Assembly (NCBI RefSeq): GCF_000022365.1
Contig: NC_012804.1
Coordinates: 186,001 to 250,000 of the forward strand
DNA length: 64,000 bases
Origin: Thermococcus gammatolerans EJ3
GTDB taxonomy: Archaea > Methanobacteriota_B > Thermococci > Thermococcales > Thermococcaceae
Direction of reading: 5' to 3'
Of this stretch, positions 29,375 to 38,643 are shown in pieces. Numbering within the stretch: position 1 is the stretch's first letter; each line of letters begins with the position of its first letter. Both the position numbers and the translations under genes were made by a program. Below the pieces are notes generated by a model. That model was given only the letters and a program-made list of their open reading frames with translations, searched no databases and was not told the DNA's origin.

Positions 29375-30817
29375 TTAAAACTCCTCCACCCATTTTATTG
29401 CCTTTGGCACTCTTTTCGCAAGCTCCAGCGCGGTGAAGTTTTCTCCGAACTCTTCCTTTACGATATCCCCGGCGAGGCCGTTTAGGAACGCCCCAACGGA
29501 GGCAGACCTCAGGGGGGAGTTTCCAAAGGCAAGCAAGGCTCCAACGAGGCCCGCCAGGACGTCGCCCGTTCCACCGGTAGTCATTCCGGTGTTGCCGGTT
29601 CTGTTGTACTTCCAGGTTTTTCCGTCGCTTATGACGTCGTAGGAACCCTTCAGAAGGATTACGCCTCCGATTTCTAGGGCCTTCTCTCTAACCAGTTCGG
29701 CCCGTTCCAGCAACCCCTCAGGGGGTTTGACACCGAATAAAATATTGAACTCTCCAGCGTGGGGAGTTAGGACGAAGGTTTTCCCTTCCAGAACGCCCAA
29801 GTCTTCGGCCACCGCTTTGAGACCGTCGGCGTCTATGACCATCGGTCTTTCACAGCGCTTTACGAACTCCCGCACGAATTCCTTTGTCTCTTTGGCGAGA
29901 CCGATTCCGGGGCCGATGACGACGGCGTCCGCCTTTTCGGCAAGCCCAAGCAGGTCATTGATGTGCTCCGGCGAAAAGTTCTCACCCAGGAAGGGTCTGA
30001 GGATCAAGTCAGGGTCGCTTATCCTCTTCGCAGGTTCAGCAGGCATCGCGAGGTAAACGAGATCCACGAGATATGAGGCTGCCTTGGAGGCGAGGTAAGG
30101 TGCGCCGTAATAGCTTGAGCTTCCACCAACCACGAGCAGTTTTCCGTTCTGCCCCTTGTGTTTTCCTCTCTTCCTCAGCGTGAACTTCGCGTCTCCTGGC
30201 CCAACGAGATGATGGAGCTCCCTGGGATAGCCTATCTTCACTATAACGCGCTCGAAGTCCTTATATTCCTCCTTATCCCACTGGAATGTAACAGCGAAGT
30301 CGGCTTTGACGCGGACGTTGCTCGGATAACCGCTCGGCAGGTCAACGCTGACGAGTTTTGCCTTTCCCGCGTACTCGTTGATTTTCTCGATGGCCGAGCG
30401 TACTGGCTCCCTTGGTTCGCCCTTCGTGCCCGCCCCAAGAAGGGCGTCAACGATGACGTCGTAACCGCTCAGGTCGAGCTCTTTGATGTAGGCGGAGTCC
30501 TTGAGAACCTTAATTTCCACGAAGTCGAGCCTTTTGAGTATCTCCCAGTTGTGCCTGGCTTCCTCGCTCCTTATCTTGGCCTCGTCGCCCACCAGAAAAA
30601 CCGTAACGTCGTTCTCGAAGCTTAGATGCCTCGCGGCAACGAAGCCGTCTCCACCGTTGTTCCCGGTTCCCGAGAAGACCGCAATCCTGAGGCCCCTTCC
30701 AAAGCGCTCCTCTATAACCCTTGCCACTCCAGCACCGGCGTTTTCCATGAGCTGGTAAGGTGTAATCCCAAGCCACTTGGCGTTTAGATCCCAGACGTAA
30801 ACGTCCTCGATGCGCAT
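29375..30817 (-). CDS. nnr: Bifunctional NAD(P)H-hydrate epimerase / ADP-dependent dehydratase
   Basis: 480 residues from ATG 30817 with GGTGGTG upstream. The N-terminal half (about 1-205) is the YjeF_N epimerase domain (MENAGAGVARV; FSGTGNNGGDGFVAARHL). The C-terminal half is the ribokinase-like dehydratase with LTPHAGEFN and the catalytic NTGMTTGGTGDVLAG. It repairs NADHX and NADPHX, damage products favoured at high temperature. The gene converges with the membrane protein gene on its left. Confidence 0.94.
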   Translation of the reverse strand: MRIEDVYVWDLNAKWLGITPYQLMENAGAGVARVIEERFGRGLRIAVFSGTGNNGGDGFVAARHLSFENDVTVFLVGDEAKIRSEEARHNWEILKRLDFVEIKVLKDSAYIKELDLSGYDVIVDALLGAGTKGEPREPVRSAIEKINEYAGKAKLVSVDLPSGYPSNVRVKADFAVTFQWDKEEYKDFERVIVKIGYPRELHHLVGPGDAKFTLRKRGKHKGQNGKLLVVGGSSSYYGAPYLASKAASYLVDLVYLAMPAEPAKRISDPDLILRPFLGENFSPEHINDLLGLAEKADAVVIGPGIGLAKETKEFVREFVKRCERPMVIDADGLKAVAEDLGVLEGKTFVLTPHAGEFNILFGVKPPEGLLERAELVREKALEIGGVILLKGSYDVISDGKTWKYNRTGNTGMTTGGTGDVLAGLVGALLAFGNSPLRSASVGAFLNGLAGDIVKEEFGENFTALELAKRVPKAIKWVEEF

Positions 30818-30860
30818 GAGCACCACCCAAGAGAATATTTAGAAACTGGCGATAAAAACT

Positions 30861-31406
30861 TCACCCGTTGAGAACTTCCAGCGCTTTCCGATAGCTCTCT
30901 TCAGAGTACAGCACGAGGTAAACTTTCTCCACGCTTTTCGCTTCCTTTGAGAACTCCTCGACGGTCTCCCTGAAAGTCTTCACGACTTCCTCAAGCGGAC
31001 AGCCGTAGATTCCGGCGCTTATCGCTGGGAAAGCAATGCTCTTAACGCCGAGCTCGTCGGCCTTTCTCAGGGCCCCGAGTATGGCCTTTCTGAGCTTATC
31101 TTTCCTGTCTTCATCCCAGGTCCCACCGCAGTAGGGGCCAACGGTGTGGATAACGTGGCGAATTCCATGTCTCTCGAGTCTCATAGCCGGCGTTACAACG
31201 ACCTCGCCGTGCTCTATGTGGTCCTTTCCAAGCTGCTTCTTCATGGCCTCCTTGCTTATCCTGATGTACTCGGCAACGTTTCCGGCGGCGGCCTTGGCTA
31301 TTGCGTATGCCACTCCACCACCGTGCTCGAGGTATTTGTTGGCGGCGTTCACTATGGCATCTGCCTGAAAGCGGGTTATGTCTCCTTTTACCACCTCAAA
31401 CTCCAT
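30861..31406 (-). CDS. Macrodomain protein (ADP-ribose binding / deacetylase)
   Basis: 181 residues. Macrodomain motifs are all present: GDITRFQADAIVNAANKYL, HGGGVAYAIAKAAG-like phosphate loop, HVIHTVGPYCGG, and the late AFPAISAGIYGCPLEE. Such proteins hydrolyse O-acetyl-ADP-ribose or remove ADP-ribose from proteins or nucleic acids. The ATG at 31406 has GGAGTG upstream; a GTG at 31412 is also in frame. Confidence 0.92.
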   Translation of the reverse strand: MEFEVVKGDITRFQADAIVNAANKYLEHGGGVAYAIAKAAAGNVAEYIRISKEAMKKQLGKDHIEHGEVVVTPAMRLERHGIRHVIHTVGPYCGGTWDEDRKDKLRKAILGALRKADELGVKSIAFPAISAGIYGCPLEEVVKTFRETVEEFSKEAKSVEKVYLVLYSEESYRKALEVLNG

Positions 31407-31495
31407 TGTCACTCCCTAAACAAGGTCGTTTTTCTTTCTTTAAATCCTTTCTCAATGGACACTTTTAGACATTAGGGCAATCGTTTCGACAAAAA

Positions 31496-31505
31496 TCTAT
31501 ATATA
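31496..31505 (+). promoter_or_regulatory. TATA box of tfe
   Basis: TCTATATATA lies 77 bases before the tfe GTG start; transcription near 31530 would give a leader of about 40 bases carrying the GGAGGT site. Confidence 0.5.
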
Positions 31506-31572
31506 CCGCTTTGATCATAGATCAATATTGAGGCCCCACCGTGCCCCTAAAATAAGAGCGGAGGTTGTGATT

Positions 31573-32193
31573 GTGGCAAGGAAAAAGAGACTTGACAAGG
31601 ATCTCATTGATCTCGCGATGGAGATAGGAGGCGAGGAGGCAGTTGAGATAGTCAAGGCTCTCGCAGAGCGAAAGGACGCGACCGACGAAGAGCTAGCGGA
31701 GAGTACCGGGATAAGGATAAACACCGTTCGGAAGGTTCTTTACACCCTCTATGATATGGGACTCGCCGATTTTAAGCGCATACGCGACAAAGAAACCGGC
31801 TGGTATTACTATTACTGGAACCTCGACCTCAGAAGGTTGCCCGATATCATACGGGCCAGAAAAATGGAGGAGCTTAAGAAGCTTAGGAAAATGCTCGAGG
31901 AGGAATCCGGGGAGATCTACTACTGGTGCGGCAATCCAGGACATCCAAGGCTGACTTTCGACGAGGCTATGGAGTACGAGTTTCAGTGTCCCATATGCGG
32001 AGAAATCCTGATGCAGTACGACAACAGTGAGATAATCGAGGATCTCAAGCGAAGGATCGAGGAGCTTGAGCTTGAACTCGGATTGAAGAAATCAAAGAAG
32101 GCCAAGAAATCTTCGCGGAAATCAGGGAAATCGTCGAGGAGCAAATCCAAGAAATCCTCAAAAACAACCTCCAAGGCAGAAGTCGTCGCGTGA
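31573..32193 (+). CDS. tfe: Transcription factor E alpha subunit
   Basis: 206 residues from GTG 31573 with GGAGGT seven bases upstream, giving the MARKKRL start known in Pyrococcus. An extended winged helix (about 10-95) is followed by a coiled coil. A zinc-ribbon-like end follows ([13 protein letters not shown], then [10 protein letters not shown]). The tail is extremely Lys/Ser-rich. TFE assists promoter opening by TBP, TFB and RNA polymerase. Confidence 0.96.
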   Translation: MARKKRLDKDLIDLAMEIGGEEAVEIVKALAERKDATDEELAESTGIRINTVRKVLYTLYDMGLADFKRIRDKETGWYYYYWNLDLRRLPDIIRARKMEELKKLRKMLEEESGEIYYWCGNPGHPRLTFDEAMEYEFQCPICGEILMQYDNSEIIEDLKRRIEELELELGLKKSKKAKKSSRKSGKSSRSKSKKSSKTTSKAEVVA

Positions 32194-32227
32194 TTTAAAG
32201 CTCGAACGGTGTTGATGAACTTCGGGG

Positions 32228-32965
32228 ATGGTGAAGATGGAAGAAGTGGTTATTCTTGAGAAGGTTTACGGGGACAGGAGCGGTTTTGACAAGCTCCACA
32301 GGAAGCTCCACTCCCTTCTGGGGGACTTGGAAGTTGAGTGGAAGCTATCAGCAACGACCAAGAACTGGGTTAAGGTTTCCCTGAGAGGGGAGGATGAGGA
32401 GATAAGCGCAAACCTCGTCAGAGAAGAGTTCGGTGAGGTGCCGTACAGCCTCAAGAACGTCGAGGTTGGGAAAACATACCGGGGGCGCTTCATAGACCTC
32501 GGCAAAGTCGGCTACGGCGTCTACGTTGACATAGGAATCTTCAAGCCGAAGCCCAAGGACGCTCTGATTCCGCTCTACTACCTCAAGAAAACCTTTGGAG
32601 ACAAACCTGTGAGGCAAATGATTCGCGAGTTCGGCTGGATTGACAACCTTCCGGTTGAGGTTGAGGTGACGAACGTTGAGTTCGGCGCAAGGGAGGTTGA
32701 GCTGGCCTTCACAGAGAAACAGCTGAAAACCATTGAGCACTGGCTGAGTGACGGTTACGACAAGCTATTCATAACCGGGACGATAAGCGAGAGGGTCGAG
32801 GAAGCGCTCATCAAGACAGGCCACGGCAGGGACGTCAGGAGAATGGAGGAACTGGGCCTGATGGAGACGCTTCTCGTCCTCAAGAGGGGAACCCAGGCCC
32901 CGGGAATCATCAAGGCAATTGGTCCGCACCTGAAGGGAGCAGTTTTTGGCGCAATCAAGTTTTAG
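32228..32965 (+). CDS. DUF2110 family protein
   Basis: 245 residues, in the tfe operon 34 bases on. The central segment YRGRFIDLGKVGYGVYVDIGI resembles an S1/OB-type RNA-binding strand set. The N- and C-terminal parts match the archaeal DUF2110 family, often next to tfe. Function is unknown; a link to transcription or RNA is inference. ATG 32237 is an alternative start. It overlaps the convergent gene by 11 bases. Confidence 0.8.
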   Translation: MVKMEEVVILEKVYGDRSGFDKLHRKLHSLLGDLEVEWKLSATTKNWVKVSLRGEDEEISANLVREEFGEVPYSLKNVEVGKTYRGRFIDLGKVGYGVYVDIGIFKPKPKDALIPLYYLKKTFGDKPVRQMIREFGWIDNLPVEVEVTNVEFGAREVELAFTEKQLKTIEHWLSDGYDKLFITGTISERVEEALIKTGHGRDVRRMEELGLMETLLVLKRGTQAPGIIKAIGPHLKGAVFGAIKF

Positions 32966-34016
32966 CTGGTTCTCTCTTTGGTATTACCTTCCCTGTGTCC
33001 CTCGAGTGAAAGACGAACCTGACGGACAAAACCGTAAGGGTTACTGCTGCGTAGGGGAGTAGGCGGGTACTTGAAATGGATCCAGTTAGGAAGATGAGGA
33101 GGAGGAACGTCAAAAACGGAGTTGGTCCCTTGCTGTTCCTCAGTGTCGTTACAATCGTTCTTGTCTTGAAGAGGAGGGCGTACAATACCAACATAATCGG
33201 CAAGAGGAGCTGCAATGCGACGGTTTTCCACTCAAAGGATTCTCTGGATCCGGTCCATATCAATCCCCTGCTGATGATAATACCGATGCCAAACAGGACG
33301 AGGGTTACGTAGATAATGTTCCTTCTCCTCCGGGGAAACATCATGATGAATGCCAGGGGCAGTACTGCGTTCCAGGGTTCTATAGCTATTGCCACCACGG
33401 TAAACATCGCAAGGGCTATTGTCTGGAGCAGCGATTTGAGAACTCTTGGGGAGAATACGAGCGAAGTCATTACCGAAATGGAGAGAACGAAAGCCGTTAT
33501 TCCAATGAACTCGGGTTTTGGTGGATATACAATGCTCCTGAAGAACGGCGCTGAGAACAGCATGCCAAAGATAAGGAACCCGAGCTCACGGGAGCGGCGG
33601 GGGGCTGAGTAATGAAGGGCGGTCACGAGAATGAGGAGCAGGAAGAGGTAGAGATAAAACGCCGTTTCCACTGGGATCGAACGTTGAATCCCGATCCTGT
33701 TGTACAAATCTCGAATAACGGCCAGAAATGAGCTCATATCCGGAACTCCTGAGTTCACAATCCATATCGTGATAGTTGAGACTGAGAGGAGGTAGAAGAT
33801 GTGTGCATACTCACCCGATCCCTCCAGATGAAGGGTAACGAGGACAACGGTCGTGAGGGCCGCTCCTAGGAAGAGGGCGAGTCTGATGGGGGAAAACGTC
33901 ACTCCCTGCGACCTCATGTGAAAAGTGCCTTCCGCTGAGACTGGATTCATGAGTAAGAGTGCCGTTACAAGGCCTATCAGGATCACTATTAACGCCGCCT
34001 CGGTGCTCTTTCTCAT
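32955..34016 (-). CDS. Multi-pass membrane protein, unknown
   Basis: 353 residues with roughly ten hydrophobic segments. Short cytosolic Arg-rich loops (APRRSREL, FPRRRRN) fix orientation. No catalytic motif or known transporter signature is visible. The gene starts with ATG after GGGGATCAA. It ends inside the 3' end of the convergent DUF2110 gene. Confidence 0.65.
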   Translation of the reverse strand: MRKSTEAALIVILIGLVTALLLMNPVSAEGTFHMRSQGVTFSPIRLALFLGAALTTVVLVTLHLEGSGEYAHIFYLLSVSTITIWIVNSGVPDMSSFLAVIRDLYNRIGIQRSIPVETAFYLYLFLLLILVTALHYSAPRRSRELGFLIFGMLFSAPFFRSIVYPPKPEFIGITAFVLSISVMTSLVFSPRVLKSLLQTIALAMFTVVAIAIEPWNAVLPLAFIMMFPRRRRNIIYVTLVLFGIGIIISRGLIWTGSRESFEWKTVALQLLLPIMLVLYALLFKTRTIVTTLRNSKGPTPFLTFLLLIFLTGSISSTRLLPYAAVTLTVLSVRFVFHSRDTGKVIPKREPAKT

Positions 34017-34047
34017 TTGATCCCCTAGGGCAATAGGGATAATTCAT

Positions 34048-34116
34048 TAAAAACTTAATGTAGCCTGGTCCAGCGCGGCCCCATCGCAACGGTCCCCGCC
34101 GGCCTGAGCCGCGCTC
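34048..34116 (-). ncRNA. Candidate GC-rich small RNA
   Basis: A GC island (34061-34115, about 75% GC) sits in an AT-rich gap. On the minus strand a TTTTTAAATT box lies about 26 bases before GAGCGCGG, and a TTTTT run closes the segment at 34049-34053. An eight-base stem AGCGCGGC/GCCGCGCT encloses a 28-base G-rich loop; CTACA stands near the 3' end. In hyperthermophiles such islands commonly mark structured RNAs. The class is not clear: no convincing H/ACA lower stem or C/D boxes. Could also be part of the mrp 3' end. Confidence 0.4.
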
Positions 34117-34125
34117 TAAAAAAGA
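34117..34125 (-). terminator. T-tract after mrp
   Basis: Minus strand TTCTTTTTT about 30 bases after the Mrp stop codon, a likely archaeal terminator. Confidence 0.35.
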
Positions 34126-34155
34126 ATAGGTATGGGAATTTAAAAATCACTCGGA

Positions 34156-35055
34156 TCACTCGGTTTTCTCCTGCTCCTCGCTTTCGCCCTTGAGCTCCTC
34201 AAGTTTCTTTACGAGCTTCTCTGCTATCTCCATGAAGGCCTTTGCCGCTGGGGTGTCGCCGTAGAGGACTATCGGGATTCCGGCGTCGCTTGCTTCCCTT
34301 GCCTTGAGGTCAATGGGGACTTCACCAAGGAAGTCAACTCCCTCCTTCTCGGCCAGCTTTTTGCCACCACCTTTACCGAAGAGGTCGATCTCGTTGCCGC
34401 AGTGGGGGCAGATGAGGTAGCTCATGTTCTCAATTACAGCTATGTAAGGCACTTCCATTTTCTTCATCATGTTTACTGCCTTGCCCGTATCGAGCAGGGC
34501 AACTTCCTGTGGCGTAGTGACTATAACCGCTGCATCGAGCTGGACGTTCTGAACGACTGTGAGAATCTCATCGCCCGTTCCAGGCGGGAAGTCAATGATC
34601 ATGAAGTCGAGCTCGCCCCACTTGACATCGCCGAGGAGCTGTTTGATGGCCTTTGTAACGAGGGGACCGCGCCAGATTACCGGCTGATCCTCGCCGACGA
34701 GAAAGCCCATGCTCATAACCTTGATCGGTGTTATCTGACCGAGAAAGTCGTTCATCGGTGGGAGCATCTCGAAGCGACCGTCTTCCATGCGCTCCGCCAA
34801 AACATCGGCCTTCTCAACGCCCAGCATCTTGGCGACGTTCGGTCCGTGTATGTCGGCATCGAGCAGGCCAACGTGATAACCTTTCTTTGCGAGGGCAGCT
34901 GCCAAGTTTACCGCGACGGTACTCTTTCCAACGCCGCCCTTACCGCTCAGAACTGCTATCTTGTACTTCCACTTTTTCTGCTTCTCCTTTATCCTCTCGG
35001 TGAGGGGGTCCGCACCGAGACCTCCGACGTTGAGCGTTGGAGTCTTGATCGTCAT
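34156..35055 (-). CDS. Mrp/Nbp35 family ATP-binding Fe-S carrier
   Basis: 299 residues. Deviant Walker A SGKGGVGKSTVAVN (about 37-50), DADIHGPN, a switch region with FPPGTGDE, and the CxxC cluster-binding pair in YLICPHCGNEID identify the Mrp/ApbC group, which loads 4Fe-4S clusters onto target proteins. The C-terminus is acidic. Monocistronic, with its own TATA-like box near 35090. Relevant to the many Fe-S enzymes in this window. Confidence 0.92.
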   Translation of the reverse strand: MTIKTPTLNVGGLGADPLTERIKEKQKKWKYKIAVLSGKGGVGKSTVAVNLAAALAKKGYHVGLLDADIHGPNVAKMLGVEKADVLAERMEDGRFEMLPPMNDFLGQITPIKVMSMGFLVGEDQPVIWRGPLVTKAIKQLLGDVKWGELDFMIIDFPPGTGDEILTVVQNVQLDAAVIVTTPQEVALLDTGKAVNMMKKMEVPYIAVIENMSYLICPHCGNEIDLFGKGGGKKLAEKEGVDFLGEVPIDLKAREASDAGIPIVLYGDTPAAKAFMEIAEKLVKKLEELKGESEEQEKTE

Positions 35056-35138
35056 TTCATACCACCAGCTCAGGTTGATTTTTAGACTTAAAAAGCTTTG
35101 TCCAGGAAAGTGACAGTAGTGGTCAAAAATGGGTAAAA

Positions 35139-37079
35139 TCAGCGCATCTCAAAGCCTTCAAGAGCCTTTTTCACCTCTTCCACGCTCGCCTCGTCTTCGA
35201 GCGTCGAGAGGTCGCCGAGGCCCTTTCCACTGGCGAGGGCCTTTAGAACCCTGCGCATTATCTTCCCGCTCCTCGTCTTCGGCAGTTTGTTAACGAAGAA
35301 CACTTCCGCTGGGGCCGCTATTGGGCCGAGGGTTTCCCTGACGTAGTCTATGAGCTCCTTCTTCAGGCCCTCACTCGGGACGACGTTCTCCTTGAGGATT
35401 ACGAAGGCAACTGGCACCTCACCCTTAATCTCGTCTGGCCTGCCGATTACCGCCGCTTCTGCAACGGCTGGGTGGAGAACCAATGCATGCTCTATCTCGG
35501 CCGTTCCAATCCTGTGACCCGAAACGTTCAGCACCTCGTCGGCCCTGCCGAATATCCAGAAGTAGCCCTCATCGTCCTTCATCGCATAATCCGCGGGGTA
35601 GTAAATCCAGATTCCCTCATCGGGCTTGCTGAACCTCTGCCAATAAGTTCTTATGTAGCGCTCATCGTCGCCCCAGATTCCGAGGAGCATCCCTGGCCAG
35701 GGCTTCTTTATCACGAGATAGCCGCGCTCGTTCGGCTCTGCAGGGCTTCCATCGGCCCTGAGAACGTCCGCATCGACGCCGAGGCCGGGGAACGTCGCGG
35801 AGCCTGGCTTCAGCGGGGGCAACTGTAGCCCGGCGGAGGGGTAAATCATGTAGCCACCGGTCTCGGTTTGCCACCAGGTGTCGATTATCGGGCACCTTCC
35901 ACCGCCCACGACCTCGTAGTACCACTTCCAGGCCCTTGGATTTATCGGCTCGCCGACCGAACCGAGGAGCCTTAAACTTGAGAGGTCGTGCTTCTTCACC
36001 CACTCGTCCCCGTAGCGCATGAGCATCCTGATGGCTGTTGGCGCGGTGTAGAATATCGTCACCCCGTGCTTCTCTATCAGCTCCCAGGGCCTGTCTGGCT
36101 TTGGATAGTTGAGAGCTCCCTCGTACATCATCACGGTCAGGCCGAGGGTTAAAGGCCCGTAGACGAGGTAACTGTGGCCCGTAATCCAGCCGACGTCGGC
36201 GGTGTTCCAGAAGAGGTCGCTCTCGGTTATCCCCCAAGCCCACTGCATGGTCTTGGCCACGTAGACGAGGTAGCCGCCTGTGGAGTGAACGATACCCTTG
36301 GGCTTTCCGGTTGTTCCGCTCGTGTATAGGATGAACAGCGGGTGGTTGCTCTCAACGGGGACGGGCTCAACGTACTTATCCGCCCCCTCAAGGAGGTTAT
36401 GCCAGTCGTAGTCCCTGCCCTCGACCATGTTGACGCCGTTCTCTTCCCTCCTGAGGACGACGACGCTCTCAACGCTCGGCGTTTCGAGAAGGGCCCTGTC
36501 AACTATCTCCTTGAGGTTGAGCTTCTTACCGCGCCTGTAGAGGTAATCTGCCGTGATAACCACCTTTGCCCTTGCGTCGTTGATTCTCGTTGCTAAGGCT
36601 TCCGCCGAGAAGCCCGAGAAGACGACGCTGTGAATCGCCCCTATTCTCGCGCTGGCGAGCATTGCTATGACGACCTCTGGAACGAGGGGCATGTAGATGA
36701 CGACCCTGTCGCCCTTTCCTACGCCGAGGTTTTTCAGAGCGGAAGCAAAGCGGTTAACCTCGCGGTAGAGCTCGTAGTAGGTCAGCGTTCTCGTCTCACC
36801 GCGCTCGCTCTCCCAGATTATCGCGGCGCGGTTTCTCTTTCCTGCCTTAACGTGCCTGTCGAGGGCGTTGTAGCTCGCGTTGAGCTGGCCCCCGACGAAC
36901 CAGCGGAAGAAGGGCGCCTTTGAGTCATCAAGAACCCTGTCCCAGGTCTTGAACCAGTCAAGTACCTTCGCCTGCTCGGCCCAGAACTCCTCGATGTTCT
37001 CTATGGACTTCCTGTGCTCCTCCCTGAAGGCCCGCAACGGTAGGTACCTTTCTTTGAGGAATCCCTCGCCTATCTGCAT
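35139..37079 (-). CDS. acs: Acetate--CoA ligase (AMP-forming)
   Basis: 646 residues, full length for ACS. Adenylate-forming motifs: [18 protein letters not shown] (about 250), [10 protein letters not shown] (about 400), [20 protein letters not shown] (about 525) and the acetylatable [10 protein letters not shown] near residue 610. It activates acetate to acetyl-CoA at the cost of ATP to AMP. This is notable in an organism group that usually handles acetate with the ADP-forming enzyme, also encoded here. GGGGGTGATTGA precedes the ATG. Confidence 0.95.
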   Translation of the reverse strand: MQIGEGFLKERYLPLRAFREEHRKSIENIEEFWAEQAKVLDWFKTWDRVLDDSKAPFFRWFVGGQLNASYNALDRHVKAGKRNRAAIIWESERGETRTLTYYELYREVNRFASALKNLGVGKGDRVVIYMPLVPEVVIAMLASARIGAIHSVVFSGFSAEALATRINDARAKVVITADYLYRRGKKLNLKEIVDRALLETPSVESVVVLRREENGVNMVEGRDYDWHNLLEGADKYVEPVPVESNHPLFILYTSGTTGKPKGIVHSTGGYLVYVAKTMQWAWGITESDLFWNTADVGWITGHSYLVYGPLTLGLTVMMYEGALNYPKPDRPWELIEKHGVTIFYTAPTAIRMLMRYGDEWVKKHDLSSLRLLGSVGEPINPRAWKWYYEVVGGGRCPIIDTWWQTETGGYMIYPSAGLQLPPLKPGSATFPGLGVDADVLRADGSPAEPNERGYLVIKKPWPGMLLGIWGDDERYIRTYWQRFSKPDEGIWIYYPADYAMKDDEGYFWIFGRADEVLNVSGHRIGTAEIEHALVLHPAVAEAAVIGRPDEIKGEVPVAFVILKENVVPSEGLKKELIDYVRETLGPIAAPAEVFFVNKLPKTRSGKIMRRVLKALASGKGLGDLSTLEDEASVEEVKKALEGFEMR

Positions 37080-37356
37080 TCAATCACCCCCGTTTCTCAA
37101 AAATGAGAATTAGGAAGCCTTAAAATTCTTTCGTTGATTGTCAAAATGATAAACGACAAAAGCCGAAAAATAGTTAGGAGGGTCTAATTAGCCAAAAGCC
37201 GAAAATAGAATAGCCATTTGTCGAAAACCTCTAATGAGAGGCCCATTTTAACAAAAAATCACCAAAGAATTCCGAAAAAGTTCGGCAGAGATTTACAAAA
37301 ACGTGTAAAAACATGAAAAAGACAACGTCAAAGTGTCAAATGCTTTTCGAATGTGT
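37080..37356. other. AT-rich intergenic region with short direct repeat
   Basis: 277 bases without a gene. CAAAAGCCGAAAA occurs twice (37157-37169, 37193-37205), 36 bases apart and each followed by TAG. It holds the acs promoter and the end of the CooC-like transcript. Nothing else stands out. Confidence 0.5.
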
Positions 37357-38085
37357 TCATCCGTTGATTATCCTCCAGAGCTCCTCTATCTGCGCTATCG
37401 GTTCAACTTCCCTGCCCTTCAAGCTGTTGAGTATGAAGTTCTGGTCGAAGGGAATCACCACGTCGGGTTTAACTGGCAGATCCTCCTCGACGCCTGGCAA
37501 AGCTTTGTTAAGAACAAGGACGTGTTTCAATCCGAGACCCTCGCTTAGCGCTTTTATTTTCTTCGACAGCTCTATGGACTCGGCCGATGGCTCTGCGACG
37601 TCGATGACAACGTCAACGTACCTGTCAACGCCCCTACCGAAGTGCTCTATGCCGGCCTCGGTGTCAACGATGATGATCTCGTTATCCTTCAGCTTTATGC
37701 CCTCGAGGAGCTTTCTGACAAGGAATCCATAGGGGCAGGCGCAACCTTCCTCCGCCTCTTCAATCTTCCCTATCGTAAGGACTGCGAGGTTGCCCTTCCT
37801 GGCCAAAATCTCCGCTGGGATATCGTCGAGCGTCCAGTCGAAGAGCTCCTCGTCGAGTTCTCCCTGACCCTCAGCTGCCATGAGGATTTTGGCCCTCTTC
37901 TTTCCTCCGAGGTGTTCAGCCAAAGTTTTCACCTTCGGAAGGCCGAGCATCCTGTAGAGGCCGGGGTTTGACTCGTCGGCGTCTATGATGAGGACATGGT
38001 AGCCCCTCTCGGCCAGGTACTTTCCGAGCATCGCGCTTATCGTGCTCTTTCCGCATCCGCCTTTACCGCTCACGAGCACTTTCAT
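37357..38085 (-). CDS. CooC-like nickel-insertion ATPase (MinD family)
   Basis: 242 residues. Signature Lys P-loop SGKGGCGKSTISAM (about 6-19), DADESNPG, and CACPYG with two Cys near residue 116-118, matching the CooC metal-binding CxC that lies at the dimer interface. CooC proteins insert nickel into carbon monoxide dehydrogenase. No CODH gene lies in the window, so the client could be elsewhere or a hydrogenase. GGTGATACC precedes the ATG; it follows nikR on the same strand with its own TATA box. Confidence 0.85.
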   Translation of the reverse strand: MKVLVSGKGGCGKSTISAMLGKYLAERGYHVLIIDADESNPGLYRMLGLPKVKTLAEHLGGKKRAKILMAAEGQGELDEELFDWTLDDIPAEILARKGNLAVLTIGKIEEAEEGCACPYGFLVRKLLEGIKLKDNEIIIVDTEAGIEHFGRGVDRYVDVVIDVAEPSAESIELSKKIKALSEGLGLKHVLVLNKALPGVEEDLPVKPDVVIPFDQNFILNSLKGREVEPIAQIEELWRIING

Positions 38086-38107
38086 GGTATCACCAAAATT
38101 GGAATCA

Positions 38108-38122
38108 GTAACACGTTTTTAA
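38108..38122 (-). promoter_or_regulatory. TATA box with adjoining GTGTTAC element, CooC-like gene
   Basis: On the minus strand TTAAAAAC (38115-38122) is followed immediately by GTGTTAC (38108-38114), 22 bases before the ATG. The same seven bases (as GTAACAC) abut the hypA TATA box. Confidence 0.4.
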
Positions 38123-38153
38123 TTTTTTGGAAAAGGCCTGAATGGGAGAGCGA

Positions 38154-38570
38154 TCACACAAGTTCTCTTCCCGTTCCGGTCATCACGAGCTTTCCGTGCT
38201 TAACTCCCTTGAGGCTCAACAACCTGTCGGCTATCTCCTTTATTCTCTTCGCCTTTCCCTTCACGATGACGACTTCGAGGCAGTTGTGCTCGTCCATGTG
38301 GACGTGGATGCTCGAAACTATTTCATCGAGGTAGTCGTGCTGCAGATCGAGGAGTTCCTTGACGACATCGGCCTCATCGTGGTTGTAGAGCATCGTTATA
38401 GTCCCCGCGACTTCCGCATCGCCCACTTCCCACTCGTGTCGTACTATGAAGTCCCTGATGAGATCCCTTATTGCCTCGCTCCTGTTTACGTACCCCTTCT
38501 CCTCGATTATCCTGTCGAACTTCTCGAGGAGCTCCTCGGGTATGGACACACCGAACCTTACGACGCCCAT
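38154..38570 (-). CDS. nikR: Nickel-responsive regulator NikR
   Basis: 138 residues. The N-terminal ribbon-helix-helix ([28 protein letters not shown]) joins an ACT-like C-terminal domain holding the nickel ligands in [28 protein letters not shown]-type sequence (His, His-x-His, Cys). It should repress nickel uptake or control hydrogenase genes when nickel is ample. Divergent from hypA with a shared TATA region. Confidence 0.95.
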
Positions 38571-38603
38571 ATTACCACCCTCACCTCAGGTTTGAAACTT
38601 CAC

Positions 38604-38620
38604 CCTTTTTAAGGTAACAC
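38604..38620. promoter_or_regulatory. Shared nikR/hypA TATA region with GTAACAC element
   Basis: CCTTTTTAAGG (38604-38614) reads as a TATA box on both strands and could serve hypA to the right and nikR to the left. GTAACAC (38614-38620) adjoins it on the hypA side. Confidence 0.4.
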
Positions 38621-38643
38621 TCCAATGCTATCTTGGTGATACC

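Noticed and set aside
34048-34116. Firm H/ACA guide RNA call
   Set aside because: An ACA is present but no lower stem next to it can be formed, so only a general ncRNA candidate is kept.
37157-37205. CAAAAGCCGAAAA direct repeat as an operator or second CRISPR remnant
   Set aside because: Only two copies, 36 bases apart, in AT-rich sequence; too weak to assign a role.
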